Shown: positions 1-11,273, numbered from the stretch's first letter. The stretch is DNA of 64,000 nt from Bifidobacterium sp. ESL0790 (GCF_029395435.1 NZ_CP113915.1:930001-994000); one strand, 5' to 3'. Made by a program: numbers and translations. The notes: generated by a model from the letters alone, not told the origin.

Positions 1-563
1 CCATCAACTCCTCGATGAAGGTGCCCAAAGACATCGACCGAGGCTGGGCCTACCTGTGGGTGTCGATGTTCGACTACTCCTATTGGGTCACCGGCGCCAT
101 GCTCGGCTGGCTCATCGGCGGCATCCTACCCTTCAGCACCAAGGGCGTCGGGTTCGCCATGGTCGCCATGTTCGTCTCGATCCTGCTCGACCAGTGGAAG
201 GCCTCGCCGCACACGTTCCGCGGGCACATCCCCGTGCTGGTGGGCCTGGCGACCTCCGTGATCGCCCTGGCGATCTTCGGCCCGCAACGCTTCATGTTGC
301 CGGCGCTCGTGGCCATGTTGGTGATTTTCGAGCTGCTGCGGCCTTATCTGGAGAAGCCGCACGATGAGGGCTCTCTTGACGGCACAGATACAGGCAATAG
401 TACGGATATCGGCATGAGCGAGAGTACGAATAGCGCGGATAGTACGGATAAAACGGGCAATACAGACAGTACAAAAAATCCAGGAAATACCGATAATTCA
501 ACCAATCCGGATAATAAGGAAACCACTACGGAAACGGCGACGACGAAGGAGGTGGTGCGATGA
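1..563 (+). CDS. azlC: AzlC-family branched-chain amino acid permease, C-terminal part (cut by window start)
   Basis: The frame is open back to the first bases, so this is the 3' end of a gene that starts outside the window. AzlC is the large membrane subunit of the AzlCD exporter for branched-chain amino acids. About three hydrophobic segments are visible (roughly residues 24-45, 48-62 and 75-105 counted from the Met at base 15). From about residue 115 the protein changes into a tail of some 65 residues made almost only of Thr, Ser, Asn, Asp, Gly and Lys, which is not part of the family fold. The stop overlaps the next start as ATGA, so it is translationally coupled to azlD. The family call rests on sequence style plus the AzlD neighbour. 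Confidence 0.8.
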   Translation, partial: INSSMKVPKDIDRGWAYLWVSMFDYSYWVTGAMLGWLIGGILPFSTKGVGFAMVAMFVSILLDQWKASPHTFRGHIPVLVGLATSVIALAIFGPQRFMLPALVAMLVIFELLRPYLEKPHDEGSLDGTDTGNSTDIGMSESTNSADSTDKTGNTDSTKNPGNTDNSTNPDNKETTTETATTKEVVR

Positions 564-898
564 TGACCATGACCGTGCAGCAATCCGTCATCATCATCGC
601 CATCGTGAGCCTGACGACGATCTTCACGCGATTCGCGATGTTCGTGCTCTTCCCCGAGTCGAAGACCCCGCCGAAGTTCATCCGCTACCTGGGCGACGTG
701 CTGCCCCTGGCTATCACCGGCATGCTCGTGGTCTATTCGCTCAAGGACGTCACGCCCTTCTCCGGCAACCACGGCATCCCCGAGGCCATCGCGGTGCTGG
801 CCCTCGTCCTCGTCTACCGTTGGCGCAAGAACAGTCTGCTCGCCATCTTCGTGGGAACGATACTGTATATGGTCCTGGTACAGACCATCTTCGCCTGA
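560..898 (+). CDS. azlD: AzlD-family branched-chain amino acid transport protein
   Basis: A 112-residue protein with about four membrane helices, the normal size for AzlD, the small partner subunit of AzlC. The N-terminal part carries TRFAMFVLFP followed by KFIRYLGDVLPLAITGMLVV, a pattern typical of the family (a T-R-x-x-P-x-x-l start and a conserved Pro in the second helix). It starts inside the stop of azlC (ATGA) behind an AAGGAGGTGG-like ribosome site at 546-555. Together the two would export branched-chain amino acids or analogues; the substrate is inferred from the family only. Confidence 0.85.
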   Translation: MMTMTVQQSVIIIAIVSLTTIFTRFAMFVLFPESKTPPKFIRYLGDVLPLAITGMLVVYSLKDVTPFSGNHGIPEAIAVLALVLVYRWRKNSLLAIFVGTILYMVLVQTIFA

Positions 899-1012
899 TT
901 TCCTGCCATTTCGGCGGCCCGGTATCTCCGCCATATCATTACCTGACGAAGGCCTGAGCTCGCAGCGGACGAAACTGTGGGTGAGGCCACACCTTTCGCT
1001 ACCATGGGGGTC

Positions 1013-4000
1013 ATGTCCTTCTTTGACTTCTTAGGCGGGTTCCCCGACCCGCGAAACGGTTTTGGCGGCTATCGACACAACGAATCGGACGACGATGACG
1101 ATCCGACGATCCTCAACGTCGAGACCAACGGCGACGACGCCCATTCGTCCCACGCCCACGGCGGGCGCAACTGGCCGCCGAGGCAGGGTGGCCCGCGCCT
1201 GACCCGCACGCGCTCGAAAGCTCCACGCCCCGGCATGTCAAGGGGCACCAAGATCTTCATCGGCGTCGTCATCGCGCTGGTCGTCGTGCTGGCGCTCGTC
1301 TTCGGGCTCGACCGCTTCATCACCGACCTGATGTGGTACGGCCAGCTCGGCTTCCAGTCGGTGGTCTGGACCCAGCTGTGGACCAAGATCGGCCTGTGGG
1401 TGGCCTACGCCGTGCTCATGGCGCTGGTCAGCTACCTGGCCGCCACCATGGCGATCCGCACACGCCCCGATTCGGCCGACGGCTCCACCATCCGCATCAA
1501 GGGCGACGTGGTCGAGATCGGCAAATCCGTGAGCTCCAAGACGGCCCGCCGCGTGGCCGTGGTCATCTCGCTGATCGTCGGCCTGCTCTTCGGCTCCCAG
1601 TTCAACTCCAACTGGTCCGAAGTGCTCCTGATGTTCAACGCCCAATCCTTCGGCGTGAAGGACCCGCAGTTCGGCATCGACAACGGCTTCTACGTCTTCG
1701 TGCTGCCGGGCTTGAAGCTCGTGCTCTCGGCGCTGACGATGCTGCTGCTCTTCGGCCTCATCTTCTCCGTCATCACGCATTTCGCCATGGGTGGCATCCG
1801 CGTGACCATGCCGGTCAACGGCCGTGGCATCCTCTCCATGACCAAGCACGCACGCCACCAGATCTCCATCTGGTTCACGCTCAACATGCTCGTCTGGGCC
1901 GTCCGCCAGGCGGTGGGCGCCTTCGACAACCTCACCGAACAGGGCACCCGGTTCACCGGCGCGGACTACACCACCGTGCATGTGGGCATCCCTGTCACCT
2001 TCATCCTCGCCGGCCTCACGGCCGTGCTGGGCGTGATACTCGGCGTCTGGCTCTTTGCCTCGCACGCCTTCGACAAGCCCGCGGCCACCTCGGCCCCGGT
2101 GGGCAAGGCGCTCAGAGCCTGGCGCGTGCCGGTCGTCTCGATCGCCGTCGTGGTGGTGGTCGCGCTTCTGCTCGGCGTGGTCTGGCCGATGCTCTTGCAG
2201 CGCTTCCAGGTCAACCCGAACGAGCAGGAGATGGAATCGTCCTATATCTCGCGCAACATCAAGGCCACGCAACAGGCCTACGGGCTCGACAAGGTGAAGG
2301 TGGACCAGTACCAAGCCACCACCCAGGGCCACTCCGGCGCTCTGGCCAGCGACCCCGAAACCACCGCGCAGATCCGTCTGCTCGACCCCGAGGTCATCTC
2401 GCCCACGTTCAAGCAGCTGCAGCAGTCCAAGCAGTACTACATGTTCGCCGATTCCCTTGCGGTCGACAAATACGACATCGACGGCAAGAGCCAGGATACC
2501 GTGATCGCCGCCCGCGAGCTCAATGTCAAGGGCAACGACAACCGCAACTGGGTCAACGACCACACCGTTTTCACCCACGGCTACGGCGTCGTGGCGGCCT
2601 ATGGCAACAAGGTGACCAGCGACGGCAACCCCGAGTTCTTCGAATCCGGCATCCCCACCCAAGGCAAGCTCACCAAGAGCCAGCATTACGAGCCGCGCAT
2701 CTACTTCTCGCCGAACTCGCCCGACTACTCCGTGGTCGGCTCGCCCAAGGGCAGCAAGCCCTGGGAGTTCGATTACCCGCAGGGCTCCACCGGCGCCTCC
2801 AACACGTTCGAGGGCAACGGCGGGCCGAAGGTCAACAACCTCTTCACGCGCCTGCTCTACGCCATCCGCTTCGGCAGCGACCAGATCTTCTTCTCCGACC
2901 GCGTCACCCCCGATTCGCAGATCCTCTACGACCGCAGCCCGCGCGACCGCGTGGCCAAGGTGGCGCCTTATCTCACGCTTGATGGCCGTGTATACCCGGC
3001 CGTGGTCAATGGCCGCGTGAAGTGGATCGTCGACGGCTACACGACCTCCAACGCCTACCCGTATTCGCAGACCACCGATCTCGGCGTGGCCACGCAGGAC
3101 TCCACCACGGTGGCCTCCAAGACCATCCAGGGGCTCAACTCGCAGCCGGCCAACTACATCCGCAATTCGGTCAAGGCCACGGTCGACGCCTACGACGGGT
3201 CGGTGGACCTCTACGTCTGGGACCAGCAGGACCCGGTGATCAAGGCCTGGCAGAAGATCTTCCCCGGCCAATACCATCCGCTCTCGCAGATCTCCGGCCA
3301 GTTGATGAGCCACTTGCGCTACCCGGAAAGCCTCTTCAAGGTGCAGCGCCAGCTTTTGGCCAAATACCATGTGACCAGCGCCGGCCAGTTCTTCTCCGGC
3401 GAGGACTTCTGGCAGACGCCAGTCGACCCCACACAGCTGCCGGAAGAGCAGAAAAGGCATGTGCTGCAGCCGCCGTACTATCTGACGCTCAAGACGGGCG
3501 GGTCCAAGGAACCGCTCTTCTCGCTGACCTCCACCTACATCCCCGCCGGCACCTCCACCCGTGAGATCCTCACCGGGTTCCTTTCCGTGGACTCCGACGC
3601 CGGGTCGACGCCAGGCAAGGTCGGGCCGAACTACGGCACCATACGATTGCAGGAGCTGCCCAAGGATTCGAACGTGCCGGGCCCGGGCCAGGCGCAGAAC
3701 AACTTCAACTCCAACGCCGACGTCTCCAAGGAGCTCAACCTTCTGGAACAGGGCTCCACCAAGGTGCGGCGCGGCAACCTGCTGACGCTGCCGTTGGGTG
3801 GTGGCCTGGTCTACATTGAGCCGGTCTACGTGCAGTCCAACGGCCCGACCAGCTTCCCGCTCTTGAAGAAGGTCTTGGTCGCCTTCGGCGACCAGGTCGG
3901 TTTCGCCGACACCCTTGACGAGGCGCTCGACCAGGTCTTCGGCGGCGACTCCGGCGCCTCCGCGGGCGACGCGGAGAACACCAACGGCTCGGCGGCCTCG

Positions 4001-4231
4001 TCGGCCCCGCAGGCCGACACCTCCAAGCAGGGCAAGGACGCGGCGAAATCCGGGCAGTCCGGCTCGTCCTCCTCGAACGCCGACCTGAAGGACGCGCTGA
4101 GCAAGGCGGGGCAGGCCATGAAGGACTCCGACGCCGCGATGAAGCGTGGCGACTGGGCGGGCTACGGCAAGGCCCAGCAGGAGCTCAACGACCAGCTCAA
4201 CCGCGCCATGCAGCTCGAAGGGCAGAAATAG
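1013..4231 (+). CDS. UPF0182 family large membrane protein
   Basis: 1072 residues from the ATG at 1013 (MSFFDFLGG); a GTG at 977 and an ATG at 1004 are in frame upstream, but the product is more usual without them. After a charged N-terminal region come about seven membrane helices (roughly residues 75-410), then a long extracytoplasmic domain containing NPNEQEMESSYISRNIKATQ and VPGPGQAQNNF, hallmarks of UPF0182, a family widespread in actinobacteria with no settled function. The end is Ala/Ser/Gln-rich (about residue 980 onward), then helical. It stands alone and is followed by a strong hairpin at 4265-4302. Confidence 0.9.
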   Translation: MSFFDFLGGFPDPRNGFGGYRHNESDDDDDPTILNVETNGDDAHSSHAHGGRNWPPRQGGPRLTRTRSKAPRPGMSRGTKIFIGVVIALVVVLALVFGLDRFITDLMWYGQLGFQSVVWTQLWTKIGLWVAYAVLMALVSYLAATMAIRTRPDSADGSTIRIKGDVVEIGKSVSSKTARRVAVVISLIVGLLFGSQFNSNWSEVLLMFNAQSFGVKDPQFGIDNGFYVFVLPGLKLVLSALTMLLLFGLIFSVITHFAMGGIRVTMPVNGRGILSMTKHARHQISIWFTLNMLVWAVRQAVGAFDNLTEQGTRFTGADYTTVHVGIPVTFILAGLTAVLGVILGVWLFASHAFDKPAATSAPVGKALRAWRVPVVSIAVVVVVALLLGVVWPMLLQRFQVNPNEQEMESSYISRNIKATQQAYGLDKVKVDQYQATTQGHSGALASDPETTAQIRLLDPEVISPTFKQLQQSKQYYMFADSLAVDKYDIDGKSQDTVIAARELNVKGNDNRNWVNDHTVFTHGYGVVAAYGNKVTSDGNPEFFESGIPTQGKLTKSQHYEPRIYFSPNSPDYSVVGSPKGSKPWEFDYPQGSTGASNTFEGNGGPKVNNLFTRLLYAIRFGSDQIFFSDRVTPDSQILYDRSPRDRVAKVAPYLTLDGRVYPAVVNGRVKWIVDGYTTSNAYPYSQTTDLGVATQDSTTVASKTIQGLNSQPANYIRNSVKATVDAYDGSVDLYVWDQQDPVIKAWQKIFPGQYHPLSQISGQLMSHLRYPESLFKVQRQLLAKYHVTSAGQFFSGEDFWQTPVDPTQLPEEQKRHVLQPPYYLTLKTGGSKEPLFSLTSTYIPAGTSTREILTGFLSVDSDAGSTPGKVGPNYGTIRLQELPKDSNVPGPGQAQNNFNSNADVSKELNLLEQGSTKVRRGNLLTLPLGGGLVYIEPVYVQSNGPTSFPLLKKVLVAFGDQVGFADTLDEALDQVFGGDSGASAGDAENTNGSAASSAPQADTSKQGKDAAKSGQSGSSSSNADLKDALSKAGQAMKDSDAAMKRGDWAGYGKAQQELNDQLNRAMQLEGQK

Positions 4232-4264
4232 GGCACGCATAGCCCCAAGGTCTGAGGCCGGATG

Positions 4265-4302
4265 ATGGCATGGAATGATGATGCGTTCGCATTCCATGCC
4301 AT
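4265..4302 (+). terminator. Hairpin after the UPF0182 gene
   Basis: A perfect 12-bp inverted repeat, ATGGCATGGAAT and ATTCCATGCCAT, with a 14-base loop. The following bases are AT-rich rather than a clean T-run. Confidence 0.6.
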
Positions 4303-4410
4303 TATTCATAATGTTCATAATGATTGAGAGATAGTCGAACAGCATTCGCGGGATGGTCGAAAGCTGTTCGAACGATATCGATATGAGGAGATAGGGGAGC
4401 GAGCAAGGCA

Positions 4411-4938
4411 ATGACTGCGGAAAACGTGGAGCCGTTGAAGGCGAGAATCAGGGACGCGGACGATGGTGACATCCAAGCCATCACCGACATCTACAACGAG
4501 GCCGTGGTGACCTTCACCTCGACTGCCGACCTCAAGCCGCAGACCCCCGAGCAACGTCGTGCGTGGGTCGAAAGCCACAGCCCCCGCGAGGAGTACCCCG
4601 TGGTCGTCATCACCGACGAGAGCGGCAAAGTGGTGGGTTTTGGCTCGTTGTCGCGCTACAACTACCGCGAGGGCTACGATGGTGTGCTCGAGCTGAGCTA
4701 CTACATCGCCGGCTCGGTGCGGCGGCAGGGCTACGGCTCGGCCATGGTGGAGTGGCTCGTCTCCCGCGCCAGGCAGCTCGGCGCCCACATGGCCGTGGCG
4801 TTGATCTTCGCCATCAACGACGGGTCGAACGCGCTCATGCGCAAATACGGCTTCACCCGCTTCGGCCTGTTGCCGCAGGCGAGCTGGGACGGCAAGGGCT
4901 ACCTCGACGTGAACTACTGGTACAAGGACCTGCGCTAG
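4411..4938 (+). CDS. GNAT family N-acetyltransferase (phosphinothricin acetyltransferase-like)
   Basis: 175 residues, a full-length single GNAT domain that transfers an acetyl group from acetyl-CoA to an amine. The acetyl-CoA loop is visible as RRQGYGSAMVEWLV near residue 107. The YNEAVVTFTST stretch near residue 29 and VALIFAINDGSNALMRKYGF toward the end match the Pat/YncA (L-amino-acid or phosphinothricin acetylating) subgroup. The start ATG follows an AGGAG-AGGGGAG stretch at 4387-4401. It is a single gene between two hairpins. The real substrate cannot be read from the sequence. Confidence 0.85.
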   Translation: MTAENVEPLKARIRDADDGDIQAITDIYNEAVVTFTSTADLKPQTPEQRRAWVESHSPREEYPVVVITDESGKVVGFGSLSRYNYREGYDGVLELSYYIAGSVRRQGYGSAMVEWLVSRARQLGAHMAVALIFAINDGSNALMRKYGFTRFGLLPQASWDGKGYLDVNYWYKDLR

Positions 4939-4958
4939 GGGATTGGCGCGATTGGCAT

Positions 4959-4988
4959 AGGGAACTCGGCAATGGCGCTGAGTTCCCT
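4959..4988 (+). terminator. Hairpin after the GNAT gene
   Basis: AGGGAACTC and GAGTTCCCT form a 9-bp stem around a 12-base loop, followed by TAAATATTT. Likely an intrinsic terminator. Confidence 0.6.
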
Positions 4989-5187
4989 TAAATATTTGCC
5001 CTTCGATTCCATTGCAGGCTTGTTCGCTTATGCCGAGCGCGGGTGCGCGGGTCGGTTGCAGCCGGTAGTATGAAGACGTTCATCGTCGTATTCGGCGACT
5101 TTTGTCATGCCCGAATACAGGCGGAAATAAGGTGGATGGCGTCACCGCCCCACCTGACGGCGGATTCGAAAAGGAACACACGAGGCA

Positions 5188-5787
5188 ATGGCATCTGATT
5201 TTTGGCTGGTCGCGGGGCTGGGCAACCCCGGCAAGAAGTACGAGGGCACACGGCACAACATGGGCTTCATGACCGCTGACGTGCTCGCCGAACGCTGGTC
5301 CGTGACGCTGAGCGACCACAAGGGGTTGGCCGACCTTGGCAAAGGCATTATGAGCCTCGACGGTCGGACGATGAAGTTCTTCCTGGCCAAACCGCTGACC
5401 TACATGAACGATTCGGGCGACGCCGTCTCGTCGATCTGCAACTACTACAACATCGAGCCGGACCACGTGGTGGTGATCCACGACGACATGGACCTCGACT
5501 TCGGGCGCATCAAGGTGAAGGCGGGCGGCTCAGCCGGCGGCCACAACGGTATCCGCTCCATCGACAAGTCGCTCGGCACCAACCAGTACGCGCGTGTGCG
5601 CATGGGCACCGGCCACGCCGCCCGTGGCCCGCACGCCCACGAGAACACCGTCAACTGGGTGCTCGGTGGGTTCTCGGGCCAGCAGCGCAAGGAGCTGCCC
5701 GAGTTCCTGGCCGACGGCGCGGACGCCGCCGAGACCATCATGTTCGAGGGCATGAACCAGGCCCAGGAGCGCTTCAATGGCCGGTGA
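5188..5787 (+). CDS. pth: Peptidyl-tRNA hydrolase
   Basis: 199 residues, normal length. The enzyme frees tRNA from peptidyl-tRNA that dropped off the ribosome. The first motif GLGNPGKKYEGTRHNMGF holds the conserved Asn13 and catalytic His23; VVIHDDMDLDFG holds the conserved Asp, and GGSAGGHNGIRSI is the usual substrate-binding loop. The end overlaps the start of mfd by 11 bases, so the two are probably cotranscribed, a common order in bifidobacteria and other Gram-positives. A GAGG ribosome site lies just before the ATG. Confidence 0.97.
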   Translation: MASDFWLVAGLGNPGKKYEGTRHNMGFMTADVLAERWSVTLSDHKGLADLGKGIMSLDGRTMKFFLAKPLTYMNDSGDAVSSICNYYNIEPDHVVVIHDDMDLDFGRIKVKAGGSAGGHNGIRSIDKSLGTNQYARVRMGTGHAARGPHAHENTVNWVLGGFSGQQRKELPEFLADGADAAETIMFEGMNQAQERFNGR

Positions 5788-8700
5788 GGCGAAGCGGCCG
5801 GCGAAAACTAAAAACGAAAACGGAGACGACACGAAGGAAACGAACATAGACAAGGCCAACACGACGGATAGGGCAAATAAGGTAAGCGACTCAGACAAGG
5901 CAAGCAAAACGACGGCCGAGGCCACGGCCAAAGGTACCGCAAACAGTAATGGCGGCGAACGCGCGGCCGTGAACATGAACGGCTCGCTTTCGGCGTTCCT
6001 GGAGCGCTTGGAAGACGACGAGGCCTTCCGCGACCTGCTTTCCGGCGACGTGGAGGCCCCCGAAGGCGCCGGCGACCAGGCGATCATCGTCGGCGCGCCC
6101 AATGGCATCCGTCCGGCACTCGCTGCGGCCAAGGCCCAATACGCGCCCGTCGTGCTCGTCGTCTCGTCGAGCCGCGAGGCCGAGGAGACCGTCAACGCCA
6201 TCCGCTCGTGGTATGGGGGCGATCCGGGCGAGGTCTGCCAGCTCGAGGCGTGGGAGACCCTGCCACACGAGCGCCTCTCGCCCCGCGCCGACACCGTGGC
6301 CAGCCGCATGGCCGTCTTCCGCAGGCTCTGCCATCCGCAGGACGGCAGCGAGATGTTCGGCCCGATTCGAGTCTTGGTGATGCCGGTCCGCTCGCTCATC
6401 CAGCCGGTGGTGGCCGGCCTGGGCGATGTGGAGCCGCTGGTTTTCACCATCGGGCACGAGCTGCCCTTGGACGAGGCCGTCTCAAGGCTGGTGGAGAACG
6501 CCTACACGCGCGTCGACCTGGTGGTCAACCGTGGCGAGTTCGCGGTGCGCGGCGGCATTCTCGACGTCTTCCCGCCCACGCTGCCGCACCCGGTGCGCAT
6601 CGAGTTCTTCGGCGACGAGATCGACACCATCCGCCAGTTCCACGCCTCCGACCAGCGCACCTACGGCGACGACATCCAGACCATATGGGCCACGCCCTGC
6701 CGCGAGCTCCAGCTGACCGACAAGGTCCGCTCTCGCGCCAAATCGCTGATTGGCAAGATTCCCAACGCCGACGACATGCTGCAATCCATCGCCGACGCCA
6801 TCCCGCTGGAGGGCATGGAATCGCTCATCCCCGCGCTCATCGACGACATGCAGCCGGTGGCCGGGATGCTGCCCGCCGACGCCGTGGTGATGCTCTCCGA
6901 CCCCGAGAAACTGCGCCGCGCGGCCGCCGATCTGGCCAAGACCGCCAACGAGTTCCTCGCCGCCAGCTGGCACGTCGCCGCGAGCGGTCACGGCGCCGGC
7001 GCGCCCATCAGCTTCGACCAAGCCAGCTTCCTCGATTTCGACGAGACCATATCGTCCCTGGAATATTCGAACCACGAGGTCTGGCAGCTCACCAGCTTCG
7101 GCGTCGACGCCACCAGGCCCGGCCATATCGAACTCGACGCCAAGGTGCCCGAGGAATACCGTGGCGACGAAAAACGCGCCACATCCGGCGTCGAAGGCCT
7201 GATCGACGACGGCTTTGAGGTGAAGATCACCGCCGCCTCGCAGTCCACGCTCGCCCGCCTGCGCCGCGCCTTGGGTGAGACGGGCGTCACGCGCTTCGAC
7301 ACCATCGCCTCGCAGGCCCTCGACGGCTTCGTCGACATGGCCGCCAAGCTCGCCATCTTGACCGAACGTGACCTGACCGGCCGGACGAGCGCCGTGGCCC
7401 AACGCAAGACCTCGCGCCGTCGCCACAAGGCCATCGACCTCATGGAGCTCAAGGCCGGCGACTACGTGGTGCACGAGCAGCACGGCATCGGCCAGTTCGT
7501 CGAGATGCGCCAGCGCACCACCGGTGTGGGCGCCAACCGCGCCACCCGCGAATACCTGGTCATCCAATACGCGCCCTCCAAGCGCAACGCCCCGCCCGAC
7601 AAGCTCTTCATCCCCACCGACCAGCTCGACCTGGTCTCCAAGTACATCGGCGCCGACAAGCCCAAACTCAACAAACTCGGCGGCTCCGACTGGGCGCAGA
7701 CCAAGGCCAAGGCCCGCAAGCACGTCCACGAGATCGCCGACGACCTGGTCAAGCTCTATTCTGCCCGCCAGCAGGCCAAGGGCTTCGCCTTCAGCCCCGA
7801 CACCCCATGGCAGAAGGAGCTCGAGGACGCCTTCCCTTACCAGGAGACCGCCGACCAGCTCACCGCCATCGACGAGGTGAAGGCCGACATGGAGCGCCCC
7901 GTGCCCATGGACCGCCTCATCTGCGGCGACGTGGGCTTCGGCAAGACCGAGATCGCCGTGCGCGCCGCGTTCAAGGCCGTGCAGGACGGCAAGCAGGTGG
8001 CCATCCTCGCGCCCACCACGCTTCTGGTGCAGCAGCATTATGAGACGTTCACCGAGCGCTACGAGGGCTTCCCGGTCGACGTGGCCGCCATGAGCCGCTT
8101 CCAGACCAAGAAGGAGATCGGCAAGACGCTCGAAGGCCTGGAATCCGGCGAGGTCGACGTGGTGATCGGCACCCATAAGCTCCTCAATCCCAAGATCAAG
8201 TTCAAGGACCTGGGCCTGCTGATCATCGACGAGGAGCAGCGTTTCGGCGTCGAGCACAAGGAGACGCTGAAGGCGCTGCGCACCAACATCGACGTGCTCT
8301 CGCTTTCGGCCACGCCAATCCCGAGGACGCTGGAGATGGCGGTCACCGGCATCCGCGAGATGTCCACGCTGGCCACGCCTCCCGAGGACCGCCTGCCCGT
8401 GCTCACTTATGTGGGCGCCTACGAGGACGCGCAGGTCACCGCCGCCGTCCGGCGCGAGCTGCTGCGCGGCGGCCAGGTCTTCTACGTGCACAACCGCGTC
8501 AACGACATCGACAAGATCGCCGCCAAGATCCACGACCTGGTGCCCGAGGCCCGCATCGGCATCGCGCACGGCAAGATGGGGGAGAAACAGCTCGACAACA
8601 TCATCCAGGACTTCTGGCACCGAGACATCGACGTGCTGGTGTGCACCACGATCATCGAGACAGGGCTTGATATCAGCAACGCCAACACTTTGATCGTCGA

Positions 8701-9496
8701 CCACGCCGACCGCTTCGGCCTCAGCCAGCTGCACCAGCTGCGAGGCCGCGTGGGCCGTGGCCGCGAACGCGCCTACGCCTACTTCCTCTACGACCCGAGC
8801 AAGCCGATGACCCAGCAATCCCACGATCGCCTGGCCACCATCGCCCAGAACACGGCCCTCGGCTCCGGCTTCGACGTGGCGATGAAGGACCTCGAGCTGC
8901 GCGGCACCGGCAACCTCCTGGGCGGCGAGCAGAGCGGCCACATCGAGGGCGTCGGCTTCGACCTCTACGTGCGCATGGTCTCCGACGCCGTCGAGAAATA
9001 CAAGGAGCCGGAACGCAAGGAGTCCGTCGCCGTCACCATCGACCTGCCCATCGAGGCGTCGATCCCGGTCGACTACATCGACTCCGACAAGCTGCGCCTC
9101 GAGGCCTACCGCAAGCTGGCCGGCGCCCGCAGCGAGAAGGACCTCACCGAGCTGCGCGAAGAGCTCACCGACCGTTACGGCCCGCTGCCCGAGGAATTCG
9201 ACACCCTCTTCGACGTGGCCCGCCTGCGCCGCAAGGCCCGCGAACTCGGCATCACCGAGATCGTCACCCAAGGCAGCCGCGTCCGGGTGGCCAAGATAGA
9301 CCCGCCGGAGTCGATGCAGATGCGCCTCTCGCGGATCTACAAGGGCTCGCAATACCGCCCCGTGACCCACACCTTGCTCATTCCCGCCCCGTTCGGCGGC
9401 TCGCTCGGCGGCAAGCCGATGACCAGCCCCGAGGTGATGGGCTGGGCCGACCAGCTGCTCGACGACCTCGCCTGGAAGCCCGGAACCGCGAAGTAG
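5777..9496 (+). CDS. mfd: Transcription-repair coupling factor Mfd
   Basis: 1239 residues. Mfd removes RNA polymerase stalled at DNA lesions and recruits UvrA. A UvrB-like N-terminal module is followed by the RNA-polymerase-interacting domain (KAGDYVVHEQHGIGQF near residue 558), a RecG-like translocase with Walker A GDVGFGKT near 717, the DEEQ box in LLIIDEEQRFG near 815, and the TRCF C-terminal domain. The first about 60 residues are unusual: a Lys/Asn/Thr/Asp-rich low-complexity stretch, before normal family sequence begins at SLSAFLERLEDD. The start is fixed by the 11-base overlap with pth. A strong terminator follows at 9599-9654. Confidence 0.97.
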   Translation: MAGEAKRPAKTKNENGDDTKETNIDKANTTDRANKVSDSDKASKTTAEATAKGTANSNGGERAAVNMNGSLSAFLERLEDDEAFRDLLSGDVEAPEGAGDQAIIVGAPNGIRPALAAAKAQYAPVVLVVSSSREAEETVNAIRSWYGGDPGEVCQLEAWETLPHERLSPRADTVASRMAVFRRLCHPQDGSEMFGPIRVLVMPVRSLIQPVVAGLGDVEPLVFTIGHELPLDEAVSRLVENAYTRVDLVVNRGEFAVRGGILDVFPPTLPHPVRIEFFGDEIDTIRQFHASDQRTYGDDIQTIWATPCRELQLTDKVRSRAKSLIGKIPNADDMLQSIADAIPLEGMESLIPALIDDMQPVAGMLPADAVVMLSDPEKLRRAAADLAKTANEFLAASWHVAASGHGAGAPISFDQASFLDFDETISSLEYSNHEVWQLTSFGVDATRPGHIELDAKVPEEYRGDEKRATSGVEGLIDDGFEVKITAASQSTLARLRRALGETGVTRFDTIASQALDGFVDMAAKLAILTERDLTGRTSAVAQRKTSRRRHKAIDLMELKAGDYVVHEQHGIGQFVEMRQRTTGVGANRATREYLVIQYAPSKRNAPPDKLFIPTDQLDLVSKYIGADKPKLNKLGGSDWAQTKAKARKHVHEIADDLVKLYSARQQAKGFAFSPDTPWQKELEDAFPYQETADQLTAIDEVKADMERPVPMDRLICGDVGFGKTEIAVRAAFKAVQDGKQVAILAPTTLLVQQHYETFTERYEGFPVDVAAMSRFQTKKEIGKTLEGLESGEVDVVIGTHKLLNPKIKFKDLGLLIIDEEQRFGVEHKETLKALRTNIDVLSLSATPIPRTLEMAVTGIREMSTLATPPEDRLPVLTYVGAYEDAQVTAAVRRELLRGGQVFYVHNRVNDIDKIAAKIHDLVPEARIGIAHGKMGEKQLDNIIQDFWHRDIDVLVCTTIIETGLDISNANTLIVDHADRFGLSQLHQLRGRVGRGRERAYAYFLYDPSKPMTQQSHDRLATIAQNTALGSGFDVAMKDLELRGTGNLLGGEQSGHIEGVGFDLYVRMVSDAVEKYKEPERKESVAVTIDLPIEASIPVDYIDSDKLRLEAYRKLAGARSEKDLTELREELTDRYGPLPEEFDTLFDVARLRRKARELGITEIVTQGSRVRVAKIDPPESMQMRLSRIYKGSQYRPVTHTLLIPAPFGGSLGGKPMTSPEVMGWADQLLDDLAWKPGTAK

Positions 9497-9598
9497 GAAA
9501 GGTCCCAAGAAAGTGGGGAAGTGGGTCCCGAAGTAGGTAGATCGCCAAGCAGTCGGTTGCAAGGCAATCGCTCATGCTCGCCTTCAAGCGGCACCGTC

Positions 9599-9654
9599 AC
9601 GCTCGTGAACCTGAACAGCCATGCCTCGTGCCTGTTCGGTTCACGAGCGTTTTT
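9599..9654 (+). terminator. Intrinsic terminator after mfd
   Basis: A nearly perfect stem of 19 bp with one bulged T: the left arm begins ACGCTCGTGAACC and the right arm ends GGTTCACGAGCGT, followed at once by TTTTT. This is the clearest terminator in the first 10 kb. Confidence 0.9.
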
Positions 9655-9771
9655 GCCATTTCGGCACCTGCGTTGGCCTGCTGTTCCGTTGGCGTGCGTT
9701 TTTATATTTCGTAACAATAGTGCTTGCTGGCCCACCGCTGCTTTGCATTGATATTACAGGGATTATAGCAA

Positions 9772-9785
9772 TGTGAGCGTTCACA
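9772..9785. promoter_or_regulatory. LacI-family (AraQ-like) operator upstream of eno
   Basis: TGTGAGCGTTCACA is a palindrome with one imperfect central pair. It lies 86 bases before the eno start. It shares the GCGT centre and the TGT..ACA ends with the site before pyk (59565-59580). AraQ, a LacI-family regulator, is reported to control central glycolytic genes in bifidobacteria; assignment to AraQ is inferred. Confidence 0.6.
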
Positions 9786-9861
9786 ATTATTGGCGGATTT
9801 TGGCGGTCTACGTCCAACAAACGCACTAATCTTGGAACTGTTAATGTAAGTCAAACTGTAA

Positions 9862-11166
<1,305 letters not shown>

Positions 11167-11225
11167 CCTTTTCGGCCGGGTTGGCGCACAAGGCGCACGC
11201 CCGGCCACGGCTTTTCGTGACGTTG

Positions 11226-11268
11226 CCCGTCGCATCCGCAGCAAGTCGAATGCGACGGGTAATTTTTT
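11226..11268 (+). terminator. Intrinsic terminator after eno
   Basis: CCCGTCGCAT and ATGCGACGGG form a 10-bp stem with a 14-base loop, followed by TAATTTTTT. The hairpin ends only five bases before the start codon of the next gene. Confidence 0.85.
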
Positions 11269-11273
11269 GTAAT

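Noticed and set aside
4357..4371. TCGAAAGCTGTTCGA before the GNAT gene as a LexA box
   Set aside because: The spacing is one base short and the left arm lacks the AAC of the box, unlike the two perfect boxes elsewhere.
1238..4411. A 1057-codon open frame on the minus strand opposite the UPF0182 gene, and similar giant antisense frames opposite mfd (6482-9562), the GT2 gene (36273-39620) and pyk/terC (58523-61111)
   Set aside because: They mirror codon bias of high-GC genes, have no domains or ribosome sites, and overlap well-supported genes completely.
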